Positions 29,338-38,903 of a DNA stretch of 64,000 bases are shown here, in pieces. This stretch comes from a bacterium (GTDB lineage: Bacteria; Bacillota; Clostridia; Oscillospirales; Acutalibacteraceae). The DNA lies in contig JALFLK010000009.1 in assembly GCA_022774755.1 (NCBI GenBank), positions 1-64,000 of the forward strand, read 5' to 3'. The stretch's first letter is position 1, and each line of letters opens with the position of its first letter. Made by a program: the position numbers and the translations under genes. The notes beneath the pieces were generated by a model. The model made no database searches, had not been told where the DNA came from, and worked only from the letters and a program-made list of their open reading frames with translations.

Positions 29338-29397
29338 ATGTTGTCGGAATGTGGCAGCAATGTTCCTGTTAATATAATTACAAAGGAGTTTAAATTT

Positions 29398-29778
29398 ATG
29401 TTCAAATTAAAAAATTATACTGGCAATACAAAACTTTTCAAGGTGATAAAGAAACACTTACCTAACGGAGAATATGAAGGTACTATACGCTGGGTTAAAG
29501 TACTTAACGGCAATGTACACTTCATAATTCTTGAACACGAAAGTGAAACACTCTTTGAAACCCAAGGCTTTCCTTTATTGATGAATGAAGATTCGTTTCT
29601 TTATGGCGAATTAACGAAATCAGGCTTTACTGACTCAGATATTAAGTCACTCAAAGTAAAAGATTTCGCTGATAGAATGGTTGATTTTACAATCGAAAAT
29701 GACGAGGAAACCAATCAATCATTCTGTACAAAACTCGACTTTTATTTAGGCGGTTTTGGCGACGATGAATTCGAATAA
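29398..29778 (+). CDS. Hypothetical protein, acidic
   Basis: RBS aaaggag, ATG at 29398: MFKLKNYTGNTKLFKVIKKHLPNGEYEGTIRWVKVL...; overlaps next ORF. Confidence 0.65.
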   Translation: MFKLKNYTGNTKLFKVIKKHLPNGEYEGTIRWVKVLNGNVHFIILEHESETLFETQGFPLLMNEDSFLYGELTKSGFTDSDIKSLKVKDFADRMVDFTIENDEETNQSFCTKLDFYLGGFGDDEFE

Positions 29779-31369
29779 TAAATCATTCAACAACAAAAAT
29801 CACCAAAATCTCTATGTTGAAGTTCTAAAAAAGCTTATTAATTCAAAAACAGGAATCTGTTATTTACTCATAAGATTCTGGCATTCGCCCTCAATGTCAA
29901 CATTGAGGGTGTTGCCCAGAAGTGATATTTACAATAACAGTAATATCCTGATTGACCTCGGTGCTGATGTCAGTGATTTGAAATCGCTTGTTAAAAGAAT
30001 TTCACAGCAGGAAAGCCAGCTTGATATTTCGTATACACATACGGATATCGGCTGGAGCTACCTTGAAGAAAGAAAAGTTTTTCAAGGTAGCACTTCCTAC
30101 CCCATTGAGTCTGAATATTCGGGAGAGATTGATATTACCCCCAAAGGCTCATATGCTGGTTGGCTGAAAACTGTTAAGGAATACGCTATGCCACAGGTTG
30201 CTCTGCAACTTGCTGTCGTACTCGGTCTTTCAGCCGTAGCTGTAGGATTTTTAAAGGACGAATTGGATGGCAGTCTTTTTGTTCATCTCTACGGTGCTTC
30301 GTCAAAGGGTAAAACAACCTTTGCAATGCTTGCTGTCAGCACAGCAGGAAATCCAAATCCTACTGATAAGAACACTTTGATGTCCGATTGGTCGGATACT
30401 GCCAACTACAGAATCAGTATGCTTGCTAATAACAACGGATACCCCGTTGTGTATGATGAGCTTTCAAAATGCAATCAAAAAGATATATCTGATTTTTGCT
30501 ACAATGTTGCTAACGGCAGAGATAAAGGCAGACTCAATTCAAACGCTGAACGCAAGGATGTTCCTACTTGGAGTACAACCGTTATTTCTACTGGTGAAAA
30601 CTCTTTGTTGGCACAATGTAATAACAACGGTGGACTGCTCGTCAGAGTTTTGGAACTATCAATTGACACGATAACCGAATCAGCAAACAACGCAGAACAG
30701 CTAAAACAAGGTATAATCAAAAACTACGGTTTTGCTAACACAAAATTTGCTAAATGTCTGTTAAATAATGAGGAAGTCGTAAAGAAAAAGTTTTACAAAT
30801 GGAGAAACAAAATTGAGAACGACATTCCTGTAAAAAACAGCTTAATCTCAAGACTTTCAAAGCGTTTGGCTGTAATAATGCTGACTGCGGAAATTGCGAA
30901 AAAGATTTTCAAGCTTGATTTTGACATTCCCAAAATCGAAAAAATCCTCATAGATTCTGTTATCAAGCAGAACGAAAGACATCCGTTTGATATTGGCGAA
31001 AGCTTGATACAATATCTGTTGCAGGATATGGTATCACATTCAGAACACTACCAAAAATGTTTACAATTCGGCTTTCAGGATGAACAATACAGAAATCTGA
31101 CTGCTGTAATAAAACAAACAAACTCTAAACGCTTGAATGATAACGAAGTCAGCAATTTTGAAATTGTTTACATTCCTCTGAAATTTGAAGAGTTGCTCAA
31201 TAAGGGCGGCTTTACAGATACAAATTTGTGTCTGTCCGAATTAAAAAAGCGTAACTATCTTGTTACTGAAAAGAGCCATAATAAAGTAAAAAGGACGATA
31301 GACGGTAAACAAATACGAGCTTACGCTATCCGATTGCCAACAACGCTGTTTAACCCTGATTTCGAATAA
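29765..31369 (+). CDS. DUF927-domain P-loop ATPase/helicase-like protein
   Basis: GSYAGWLKTVKEYAMPQVALQLAVVLGLSAVAVGFL, Walker A HLYGASSKGKTTFAMLA, VVYDELSK Walker B-like, VISTGENSLL. Confidence 0.82.
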   Translation: MNSNNKSFNNKNHQNLYVEVLKKLINSKTGICYLLIRFWHSPSMSTLRVLPRSDIYNNSNILIDLGADVSDLKSLVKRISQQESQLDISYTHTDIGWSYLEERKVFQGSTSYPIESEYSGEIDITPKGSYAGWLKTVKEYAMPQVALQLAVVLGLSAVAVGFLKDELDGSLFVHLYGASSKGKTTFAMLAVSTAGNPNPTDKNTLMSDWSDTANYRISMLANNNGYPVVYDELSKCNQKDISDFCYNVANGRDKGRLNSNAERKDVPTWSTTVISTGENSLLAQCNNNGGLLVRVLELSIDTITESANNAEQLKQGIIKNYGFANTKFAKCLLNNEEVVKKKFYKWRNKIENDIPVKNSLISRLSKRLAVIMLTAEIAKKIFKLDFDIPKIEKILIDSVIKQNERHPFDIGESLIQYLLQDMVSHSEHYQKCLQFGFQDEQYRNLTAVIKQTNSKRLNDNEVSNFEIVYIPLKFEELLNKGGFTDTNLCLSELKKRNYLVTEKSHNKVKRTIDGKQIRAYAIRLPTTLFNPDFE

Positions 31370-31389
31370 TTTGTTGGAGGTATATTGTT

Positions 31390-31554
31390 ATGGTTAATAT
31401 AAATAAAATCACGGTTGCAATGCCGAGAAAGAAATATAATACAAAATCAGATACTTACGGATTGCCAAAAGTAGAAAAAACTTCCGAATCGCTTTTGGAT
31501 TCGGAATTCTATGAGTCGGCAAGCCATTTAATATATGAGATTATAAAATCTTGA
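31390..31554 (+). CDS. Small hypothetical protein (54 aa)
   Basis: RBS ttggaggtatattgtt then MVNINKITVAMPRKKYNTKSDTYGLPKVEKTSESLLDSEFYESASHLIYEIIKS. Confidence 0.5.
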   Translation: MVNINKITVAMPRKKYNTKSDTYGLPKVEKTSESLLDSEFYESASHLIYEIIKS

Positions 31555-31624
31555 GTTTTCAAGGCTGTCAATCAACCTGTTTTTTGACAGCCTTTAAATC
31601 CCAAAAGGAAGGAGAATATTTATT

Positions 31625-33289
31625 ATGGACGGCAGAAAAATAACAGCCGCTTGCTATATGAGATACAGTTCACACGCACAGGATGACGGCTTTTCTATTG
31701 AAGCACAGGAAAAAGCAATTAAGAAATACGCTGATGAACACGGATATGATTTGCAATTTTATTACTGCGATAAAGCAAAAACAGGTACAAATTCAAAGCG
31801 ACCTGAATTTCAAAAAATGATTGCTGACTCGAAAAAGAAATTATTTCAGGTTTGCATTGTACATAAAACCGACAGATTTGCTCGTTCAAGATATGATTCA
31901 ATATTTTTCAAAAGCATACTTAAAAAGTCTGGAGTGGAATTACTTTCCGTTACCGAAAACTTCGGAAATGACCCAGAGGGCAAGGTTATGGAAGGTATTG
32001 CGGAGGTTTTTGCAGAATATTACAGCAATAACCTCGCAAGAGAAGTAAAAAAAGGACTTGATGTAATAGCGTCTCAAGGACTGCACACAGGAGGACTTCC
32101 TCCCCTCGGATATGAGGTTTCAGAAAAAAGACTTGTAATCAATGAGAGTGAAGCAGAAATTGTGAGATTAATTTTTGACAGATATTCAAACGGTTACACT
32201 TACAATGATATTGCAAAAGAATTGAACGCTAAAGGATATAAAACTAAAATCGGCAGAGAATTTACATCCGCTTCCCTCAACTCAATTCTAAATCAGCGAA
32301 AATACATAGGCGAATATGTTTATAATAGACGTTCATCAAAAAATATAAACGGTTCGTACAATTCACATAAAAATAAACCCGAAGAAGAAATAATCAGAAT
32401 CCCCGATGCAGTTCCGAAGATTATTGATAAAAAAATCTTTGAAAAGGTTCAGCAAAGACTTGAAATGAACAAAAGAAAAGCAGGTCACTATAAAAGTAAA
32501 AGCAACTATTTATTGTCGGGACTTATTGTTTGCGGCGAATGCGGTTTTCACTATCAAGGCAACACAAGAGCCGCTGGCAGAGGAAGTCAATCAATGTATT
32601 CATCATATCGTTGCGGTAAAAAGCAAAATCATAAGATAGGTTGCGGTAACTCTGAAATTGAGAAAAACCGTCTTGAAACATTCGTTCTTGAGCAAATGCA
32701 AAAGTATTTGTTCAGCGACAATGCAATCAAAACAATCGTCAAGCAAGTCAATGAATATAATATTTCAGTTTCTAAAAGCAAAAATTCCGATTTGGTATTA
32801 TATGAAAAGCAACTTAATGAAATAAATAAGCAGATAAAGAATATTACGCTTGCAATTGCAAAGGGAGTAAATCAGGAATTAATGATTGAACAGATAAAGT
32901 CGCTTGATTCGTCAAAAAAGGACTTGGAAAAGCGAATTGAAGAAAGTAAAATTACAGCTTTTCCGCCTATTGTCGAGGAAGATGTACGAAATGCTCTTTC
33001 TAAATTCAAGGAGTTTATGAAAGAAAACAACTATATTGAATGCAAGAATTTCATCAATCAATACATTGACAAAATAATAGTATATAGAGATAAGGTCGAA
33101 GTCACTTTCAAAGTGGCTTCGGCTATTTTTAATGCTTCTTTCCCTGATGATAATAGCGGAATGTTAAAAATTATAATAGAAATTTCTCGTACAGAATTAA
33201 AGACTCTTCCAAAGCAACGGCGAAAAGTACCTGCAAACGGTCAATTCGGGGAATCATACTTAAAACAATATCAAATTGCAATATTATAA
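31625..33289 (+). CDS. Large serine recombinase/integrase
   Basis: AACYMRYSSHAQDDGFSIEAQ catalytic region, Recombinase domain, zinc ribbon LLSGLIVCGECGFHYQG...YRCGKKQNHKIGCGN, coiled coil. Confidence 0.95.
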   Translation: MDGRKITAACYMRYSSHAQDDGFSIEAQEKAIKKYADEHGYDLQFYYCDKAKTGTNSKRPEFQKMIADSKKKLFQVCIVHKTDRFARSRYDSIFFKSILKKSGVELLSVTENFGNDPEGKVMEGIAEVFAEYYSNNLAREVKKGLDVIASQGLHTGGLPPLGYEVSEKRLVINESEAEIVRLIFDRYSNGYTYNDIAKELNAKGYKTKIGREFTSASLNSILNQRKYIGEYVYNRRSSKNINGSYNSHKNKPEEEIIRIPDAVPKIIDKKIFEKVQQRLEMNKRKAGHYKSKSNYLLSGLIVCGECGFHYQGNTRAAGRGSQSMYSSYRCGKKQNHKIGCGNSEIEKNRLETFVLEQMQKYLFSDNAIKTIVKQVNEYNISVSKSKNSDLVLYEKQLNEINKQIKNITLAIAKGVNQELMIEQIKSLDSSKKDLEKRIEESKITAFPPIVEEDVRNALSKFKEFMKENNYIECKNFINQYIDKIIVYRDKVEVTFKVASAIFNASFPDDNSGMLKIIIEISRTELKTLPKQRRKVPANGQFGESYLKQYQIAIL

Positions 33290-33407
33290 AAAATCCCCAC
33301 TTTATTTCATATAAAACGGGGAAATATTCGGGGAAAATGACTTGAAATGACAAAATCACGAATATTGAGCGTGATTTCATTTGTAATAACTGCTATACTC
33401 TAAAACA

Positions 33408-33452
33408 AAAAATCCACAGTTTTTCAGCAAATTTGCATAAAACTGTGGATTG
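33408..33452 (-). terminator. Element-encoded terminator directly behind tRNA-Pro CCA
   Basis: 13-bp perfect stem aatccacagtttt / aaaactgtggatt; minus strand followed by TTTTTTGTTTT. Confidence 0.8.
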
Positions 33453-33454
33453 AG

Positions 33455-33531
33455 TGGTCGAGGTGACAGGACTTGAACCTGCGGCATCTTGGTCCCAAAC
33501 CAAGCACTCTACCAAACTGAGTTACACCTCG
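33455..33531 (-). tRNA. tRNA-Pro (anticodon TGG)
   Basis: Minus strand CGAGGTGTAACTCAGTTTGGTAGAGTGCTTGGTTTGGGACCAAGATGCCGCAGGTTCAAGTCCTGTCACCTCGACCA; acceptor CGAGGTG/CACCTCG, anticodon loop TTTGGGA. Confidence 0.95.
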
Positions 33532-33675
33532 GACTAAAGCCCTATCATTATACAGTAACAAAATTTTGTTGTCAAGTACGCCGTTTTAATTTTTACTTGT
33601 TTTTTTCAGGCTGATTTAGTATAATGTAAAATGTATGAGTGTAATTATAATAATTTTGCCAAAAGGATGGTTAAA

Positions 33676-35505
33676 ATGAGGAAATGTCTAAAATCCGTGG
33701 GTGTTGGTTTTATCGCCTTTTTACTGACGGTTATGTCCTGTGTGACTGTTTTCGGAGCGGAAAACCACTTTTATATTCCTGAAATTAAAATGAATATTCA
33801 GCTTCCCGAAGAGATGATTGCAATCACAAGGGAAAGCCCCGAAACCGACAAGTATTTTTCGGTTTTCGGCCTTGATTATCAAGCTACTATGGCGCAGTTT
33901 GAATCTGCCAACATATATTTGCAGGGAATGTACAGCGACAGTTCACGAGTTATTACTGTAACTTCGGCTTCCGATAACGACAGCAAAAGCATTGACAACT
34001 ACAACAAGCTAAGCGATGAACAGCTGGTTGATGTTCAAAAATCCTTTCTTGCTCAGCCCGAATACACAAGCTGTAACATTCAGCGGTACAACGATTATGT
34101 TTATATGGATTTGCAGGTTAAAACCCAGTCGGGAGATACAACCGTATATGCCGCACAGTGCAATACGGTTGTAAACGGCAACAATATTACGATTACTTTA
34201 CAGCCGTCACAGGGATCTGAACTGACAAACGCCGACTATAATATTTTCGGACAGGTTATAAGCAGCGTGGACTTTTCAGGCAGGGACAGCGGCGGTTTAA
34301 TGGGACTTGTTGAAGAGCCGCTGTTTTGGATTGCCGTAATCTGCGGAGCGATAGTTATAGGCACTATACTGGCGGTTGTAATATCATTAAGACGGAAAAA
34401 ACGCAGAATCCGTGCAAAGACAATGGAGAAACGGGCTAAAAATGACGAGGTGCTTAAACAGCTCGCTATGGAGTATTCTTCATCGTCTGCCTCACAGTCA
34501 GGCAGAGCTGAAAACAACGCTCAAACGGAAGAAAGCTTTGATGACAATCAGTATAGCGATATTGCAGATAACGGATACGACGTTTCCGACGGTGATGAAT
34601 CCGCAGAGGATATAATACGTGAGTTCAGGCGAAATCAGAATCAGGTTCAAAAAGAAACCCCCAAAAAGGATTATTCAAATGTTACCGCCGAGGAAATATA
34701 TAAAAGGAAAGACGATAATCCTTTGCAGAAAGAGAATACTCCTTTAAAGGAAGAGAATACAACCGAAGACTATTCGGCTTTAAAAACCGACAGATCTGAA
34801 GTGCTGAAAATAGTAACGCCTGGGGACAATTACGACATCGGTGAAGCTGATGAAGATGAAAATCCGCAGGATGCTTACGAAAATAAACAGCCCAAGGGTA
34901 AAAGCGAGTCGGAAAATTATTCGGATAAGGCGTCCGGCGAGGCAATAGATGATTACGCCGAAGATTATGCCGAGGAAGCATATGATGAGGACGAATACGA
35001 CGAAGGCCGTGACTTTGACGGCGAAGAGGACGGCAACGAGGTTGTAGGAAGCGAGGAAAGCTTCAGCCAAAGCGAGGATTATTTTGACGAGGCTCCGGAA
35101 TATGAGGATTACGTTGACAGCCCGGAAAAGAGAAAAATCCCAAAGAAAAATAATGAAAAGGCAAATTCCGCCGGAAATAAGGCTAAAACAGCAGGCGCTG
35201 TGGCGCTTAACGGCATATTGATTTTCCTTAACGGAATTAAGTCGTTCTTTATACATTTGGGTTACTTCATAACCAATGTCACGAGGCTTATAAAGAGAAA
35301 GAACAAGGCTCGCAAGCGCAAAAAGGCAGAGCTTGAAAGGCGCCGCCGCCAAGAGGAGGCACAGCGCCGCAGACGAGAAAATATGCAGAGAAAACAACAG
35401 AAAAACCGAGAGCTTGAAGAAAACGGACTGATGAAGGTTCACAGCAGAACAGCGCCTAATCAGAGAAAAACCACAGGCGCTTTGAGGCGTCCGTCAAAAC
35501 GGTAA
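33676..35505 (+). CDS. Hypothetical membrane protein with long acidic then basic C-terminal tail
   Basis: Signal sequence, TM (PLFWIAVICGAIVIGTILAVVISL), acidic low-complexity region, then RKNKARKRKKAELERRRRQEE. Confidence 0.65.
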   Translation: MRKCLKSVGVGFIAFLLTVMSCVTVFGAENHFYIPEIKMNIQLPEEMIAITRESPETDKYFSVFGLDYQATMAQFESANIYLQGMYSDSSRVITVTSASDNDSKSIDNYNKLSDEQLVDVQKSFLAQPEYTSCNIQRYNDYVYMDLQVKTQSGDTTVYAAQCNTVVNGNNITITLQPSQGSELTNADYNIFGQVISSVDFSGRDSGGLMGLVEEPLFWIAVICGAIVIGTILAVVISLRRKKRRIRAKTMEKRAKNDEVLKQLAMEYSSSSASQSGRAENNAQTEESFDDNQYSDIADNGYDVSDGDESAEDIIREFRRNQNQVQKETPKKDYSNVTAEEIYKRKDDNPLQKENTPLKEENTTEDYSALKTDRSEVLKIVTPGDNYDIGEADEDENPQDAYENKQPKGKSESENYSDKASGEAIDDYAEDYAEEAYDEDEYDEGRDFDGEEDGNEVVGSEESFSQSEDYFDEAPEYEDYVDSPEKRKIPKKNNEKANSAGNKAKTAGAVALNGILIFLNGIKSFFIHLGYFITNVTRLIKRKNKARKRKKAELERRRRQEEAQRRRRENMQRKQQKNRELEENGLMKVHSRTAPNQRKTTGALRRPSKR

Positions 35506-35519
35506 TGCGGGGAAAATTT

Positions 35520-36797
35520 ATGAAAGACTTGCTGATTAAAAATGTACGAATTGTTGACCCGTCACAGGACCTTGACAGTACAGGCGACGTTTATATTAAG
35601 GACGGCAAAATTTCCACGGTAACCGATGAATCTCAGCAATGTCCCAATGTCATCGACGGCACCGGACTTATTGCCGCACCGGGACTTGTGGATATGCATG
35701 TTCACCTGCGTGACCCCGGTCAAACCCAAAAGGAAGATATTTTAACCGGCTGTAATGCGGCGGCGGCAGGCGGAGTTACATCTCTGCTTGCAATGCCGAA
35801 CACTTCTCCCACAACCGACAGCGGAGAGGTTGTAAAATATATTTTGGATAAAAGCCGTAAGGCAAATGCAAAGGTTTATGTTGCCGCAAGCATTACCAAA
35901 GGCTTAAAAGGCCTTGTGCCGTCGGATATTGAGGCGCTTAAATATGCAGGTGCTATAGCTCTGACGGACGACGGCAGACCGGTTAAGAATACGGCATTTT
36001 TAAGGGACGCTATGCTTCAGGCGGAAAAGTACGGTATGACCGTTGTGTGCCATTGTGAGGATTTGTATCTTGCCTCCGACGGTAAAATTAACGAGGGAGA
36101 GGTTTCCCGTAAGCTGGGAATCAAGGGTATTCCCAAAGCCGCCGAGGACTGTGCAACCGCAAGAGAGATTGCCCTTGCGGCGGCGTACGGGCTTCCCGTT
36201 CATATATGCCACGTCAGCACAAAAACTTCGGTTGAGCTTATCAGGGACGCCAAAAACAGAGGGGTAAAGGTTACTGCCGAAACTGCGCCTCACTACTTTA
36301 CCTTTACCGAAGATGAACTGCTTAAAAAGGACGCAGATTTCAGAATGAATCCTCCCCTGAGAACAGAGGAGGACAGACAGGCGATTATAAAGGGCTTGCA
36401 GGACGGAACTCTGGATGCAATAGCTACTGACCACGCTCCTCATACTCCCCAAGAAAAGGCGGACTTTATCAACGCTCCCAACGGCTCAATCGGAATGGAA
36501 ACCTCCCTTTCGGCAGGCATAACAGCCCTTGTTTCAACGGGTCTTCTTACCATAAATCAGCTTATTGAAAAAATGAGCGCAAATCCTGCAAGGATTTTAA
36601 AAATTAACGCAGGAACTCTCAAACACGGAGCCTGCGGGGATATTGTTATTTTTGACCCGGAGGAGCAGTGGACGGTTGACACCGACAAGCTTCACGGAAA
36701 AAGCAAAAATACGCCCTTTAAGAATATGACCCTGAAAGGCAAGGTTAAATACACCGTAAAAGACGGTGAAATAGTATATAAGGATAAAATAGATTAA
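35520..36797 (+). CDS. pyrC: Dihydroorotase
   Basis: GLVDMHVHLRDPGQTQKEDI, ATDHAPHTPQEK. Confidence 0.95.
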   Translation: MKDLLIKNVRIVDPSQDLDSTGDVYIKDGKISTVTDESQQCPNVIDGTGLIAAPGLVDMHVHLRDPGQTQKEDILTGCNAAAAGGVTSLLAMPNTSPTTDSGEVVKYILDKSRKANAKVYVAASITKGLKGLVPSDIEALKYAGAIALTDDGRPVKNTAFLRDAMLQAEKYGMTVVCHCEDLYLASDGKINEGEVSRKLGIKGIPKAAEDCATAREIALAAAYGLPVHICHVSTKTSVELIRDAKNRGVKVTAETAPHYFTFTEDELLKKDADFRMNPPLRTEEDRQAIIKGLQDGTLDAIATDHAPHTPQEKADFINAPNGSIGMETSLSAGITALVSTGLLTINQLIEKMSANPARILKINAGTLKHGACGDIVIFDPEEQWTVDTDKLHGKSKNTPFKNMTLKGKVKYTVKDGEIVYKDKID

Positions 36798-36809
36798 GGA
36801 GATATTATT

Positions 36810-37790
36810 ATGGCAAAAAAAGGTGATTTGCTGTCGGTAAGACAGGATATAAGGGTAGTTGACGCTACTATCCGTGACGGAGGTCTGTGCAACAACTTCT
36901 GGTTTGACGATAAATTTGTCAAGGATTTGTTTAACGCAAATGTTAAAGCAGGCGTTGACTATATGGAGTTCGGATACAAAGCCTCCAAAGAGATTTTTGA
37001 CGAAAAGGATTTCGGTAAGTGGAAGTTCTGTAACGACGCCGATATAAGAAAAATTGTAGGCGATAACAAAACAAAGCTTAAAATCGCTGTTATGGCAGAC
37101 GTTGGCAGAACAGACTTTGAAAAGGATATTATCCCCAAAAAGGACAGTCCTATTGATTTAATCAGAATTGCAACATATATAAATACCATTCCTGCGGCTG
37201 TTGAAATGATTGAGGACTGCGCTAAAAAAGGCTACGAAACCTCAATAAATATTATGGCTGTTTCAAAGGCTAACACAGAGGATATCAGAACAGCGCTGGA
37301 GATTCTGGGACAAAGCAGCGTCAACACATTTTACATAGTTGACAGCTACGGTGCGCTTTATCCCGAGCAGGCGAGACGACTTGCAGATATTTACTGCGAG
37401 ATTGCTGACAAATATAAGAAGAACGTGGGAATCCACGCTCATAACAACCAGCAGCTTGCTTTTGCAAATACCATTGAAGCAATGACTCACTGCGTAAGCT
37501 ACCTTGACGCTACCGTTGACGGAATGGGCAGAGGAGCCGGCAACTGTCCGCTGGAGCTTTTGCTTGGATTCCTGAAAAACCCCAAATATAAGGTTGAGCC
37601 GATTTTAAAGATAATCGAGGAGCATACGCAAAAGATGAAAGACGACGGCGTAATGTGGGGATATGACATTCCCTATATGCTTACGGGTCAGTACAACACA
37701 CATCCCCGTCCGGCAATATCTTATGTAAAAGAGGGAAGAACCGATTATTTCAAGTTCTCTAACGAACTTTATGATATAATCAACAGCTGA
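36810..37790 (+). CDS. HMGL-like aldolase (4-hydroxy-2-oxovalerate aldolase superfamily)
   Basis: VVDATIRDGGLCNNFWF, HAHNNQQLAFANTIEA, DATVDGMGRGAGNCPLE. Confidence 0.85.
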   Translation: MAKKGDLLSVRQDIRVVDATIRDGGLCNNFWFDDKFVKDLFNANVKAGVDYMEFGYKASKEIFDEKDFGKWKFCNDADIRKIVGDNKTKLKIAVMADVGRTDFEKDIIPKKDSPIDLIRIATYINTIPAAVEMIEDCAKKGYETSINIMAVSKANTEDIRTALEILGQSSVNTFYIVDSYGALYPEQARRLADIYCEIADKYKKNVGIHAHNNQQLAFANTIEAMTHCVSYLDATVDGMGRGAGNCPLELLLGFLKNPKYKVEPILKIIEEHTQKMKDDGVMWGYDIPYMLTGQYNTHPRPAISYVKEGRTDYFKFSNELYDIINS

Positions 37791-37858
37791 TTATAATGTC
37801 ATAACATTCTCAGAAATATTCAACCGATAATTACAGAGCGCAATTCAAGGAGGATACT

Positions 37859-38797
37859 ATGTCACTGGACAGACTTATTGAAAAAATCGCAGAAAAGCAA
37901 AATCCGACGGTTGCAGGCTTGGACCCAAAGCTTGACTACATACCCTCGTATATTAAGGAGAGCTGTTTTGAAAAGTACGGCAAAACCTTAGAGGGAGCGT
38001 CCAATGCGCTTTTGCAGTTTAACAAGGGACTAATTGATTCTTTGTGTGATATTGTCCCTGCCGTAAAGCCTCAAGCGGCATATTATGAAATGTACGGCTG
38101 GCAGGGCGTAAAGGCTCTGTATGAAACCATCGCCTACGCAAAGTCAAAGGGAATGTTTGTAATGACCGACGGCAAGCGAAACGATATAGGAACAACAATG
38201 CAGGCTTACGCTTCGGCTCATCTGGGTACAACCGATATTGAAGGCGGGGAGATAAGTGCTTTCGGTGCAGACGCCCTTACAGTAAACGGATATTTGGGCA
38301 GCGACGGCATAAATCCTTTGCTTGATATATGCAAAAATTCCGACAAGGGAATTTTTGTACTTGTTAAAACCTCCAACCCAAGCTCCGGAGAGCTTCAGGA
38401 TATGCAGTTATCGGCAACAGGCGAATCCGTTTATGAGCATATGGGCAAAATGTGCGAAAAATGGGGCGAGCAGGTAATGGGCAAATACGGCTATTCCGCC
38501 GTGGGTGCAGTGGTAGGCGCAACCTATCCCTTGCAGCTTAAAGAGCTCAGGGAAAAACTGCCCTCAACATTTTTCCTTGTTCCGGGCTACGGCGCACAGG
38601 GCGGCGGAGCTCAGGATGTTAAAAATGCCTTTGACAAAAACGGCTTGGGAGCAGTTATAAACTCCAGCCGAGGCATTATGTGCGCTTGGAAAAAGCAAAA
38701 CGCAGACGAAAAGGATTTTGCCCTTTGCGCAAGGGAAGAAGCATTGAGAATGAAAGAGGATATTAAATCCGCAATTGGTGAAATTAGTCTGAAATAG
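37859..38797 (+). CDS. pyrF: Orotidine-5'-phosphate decarboxylase
   Basis: TVAGLDPKLDYIP, MTDGKRNDIGTT, LVPGYGAQGGGAQDV, INSSRGI. Confidence 0.95.
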   Translation: MSLDRLIEKIAEKQNPTVAGLDPKLDYIPSYIKESCFEKYGKTLEGASNALLQFNKGLIDSLCDIVPAVKPQAAYYEMYGWQGVKALYETIAYAKSKGMFVMTDGKRNDIGTTMQAYASAHLGTTDIEGGEISAFGADALTVNGYLGSDGINPLLDICKNSDKGIFVLVKTSNPSSGELQDMQLSATGESVYEHMGKMCEKWGEQVMGKYGYSAVGAVVGATYPLQLKELREKLPSTFFLVPGYGAQGGGAQDVKNAFDKNGLGAVINSSRGIMCAWKKQNADEKDFALCAREEALRMKEDIKSAIGEISLK

Positions 38798-38903
38798 TAA
38801 TTTTATTGGGAATTTACACCTGTTATTGTATGTAATTTATTGACTTTGTGTACGAACAGAGTTATAATTTAACTATAATTTTTTTAACAAGGGAGTTATC
38901 AAT

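Larger units (their letters stand above)
22512..33466 (+). mobile_element. ~10.9 kb integrative element in tRNA-Pro 3' end, serine recombinase type
   Basis: Direct repeats at both ends, recombinase adjacent to the tRNA, all intervening genes on + strand, lower-GC content than flanks, partial tRNA at the left end. Confidence 0.85.

Noticed and set aside
22512-33466. Calling the element a prophage or an ICE
   Set aside because: No terminase, portal, capsid, tail, relaxase or T4SS genes visible; only recombinase, ATPase, regulator and cargo.
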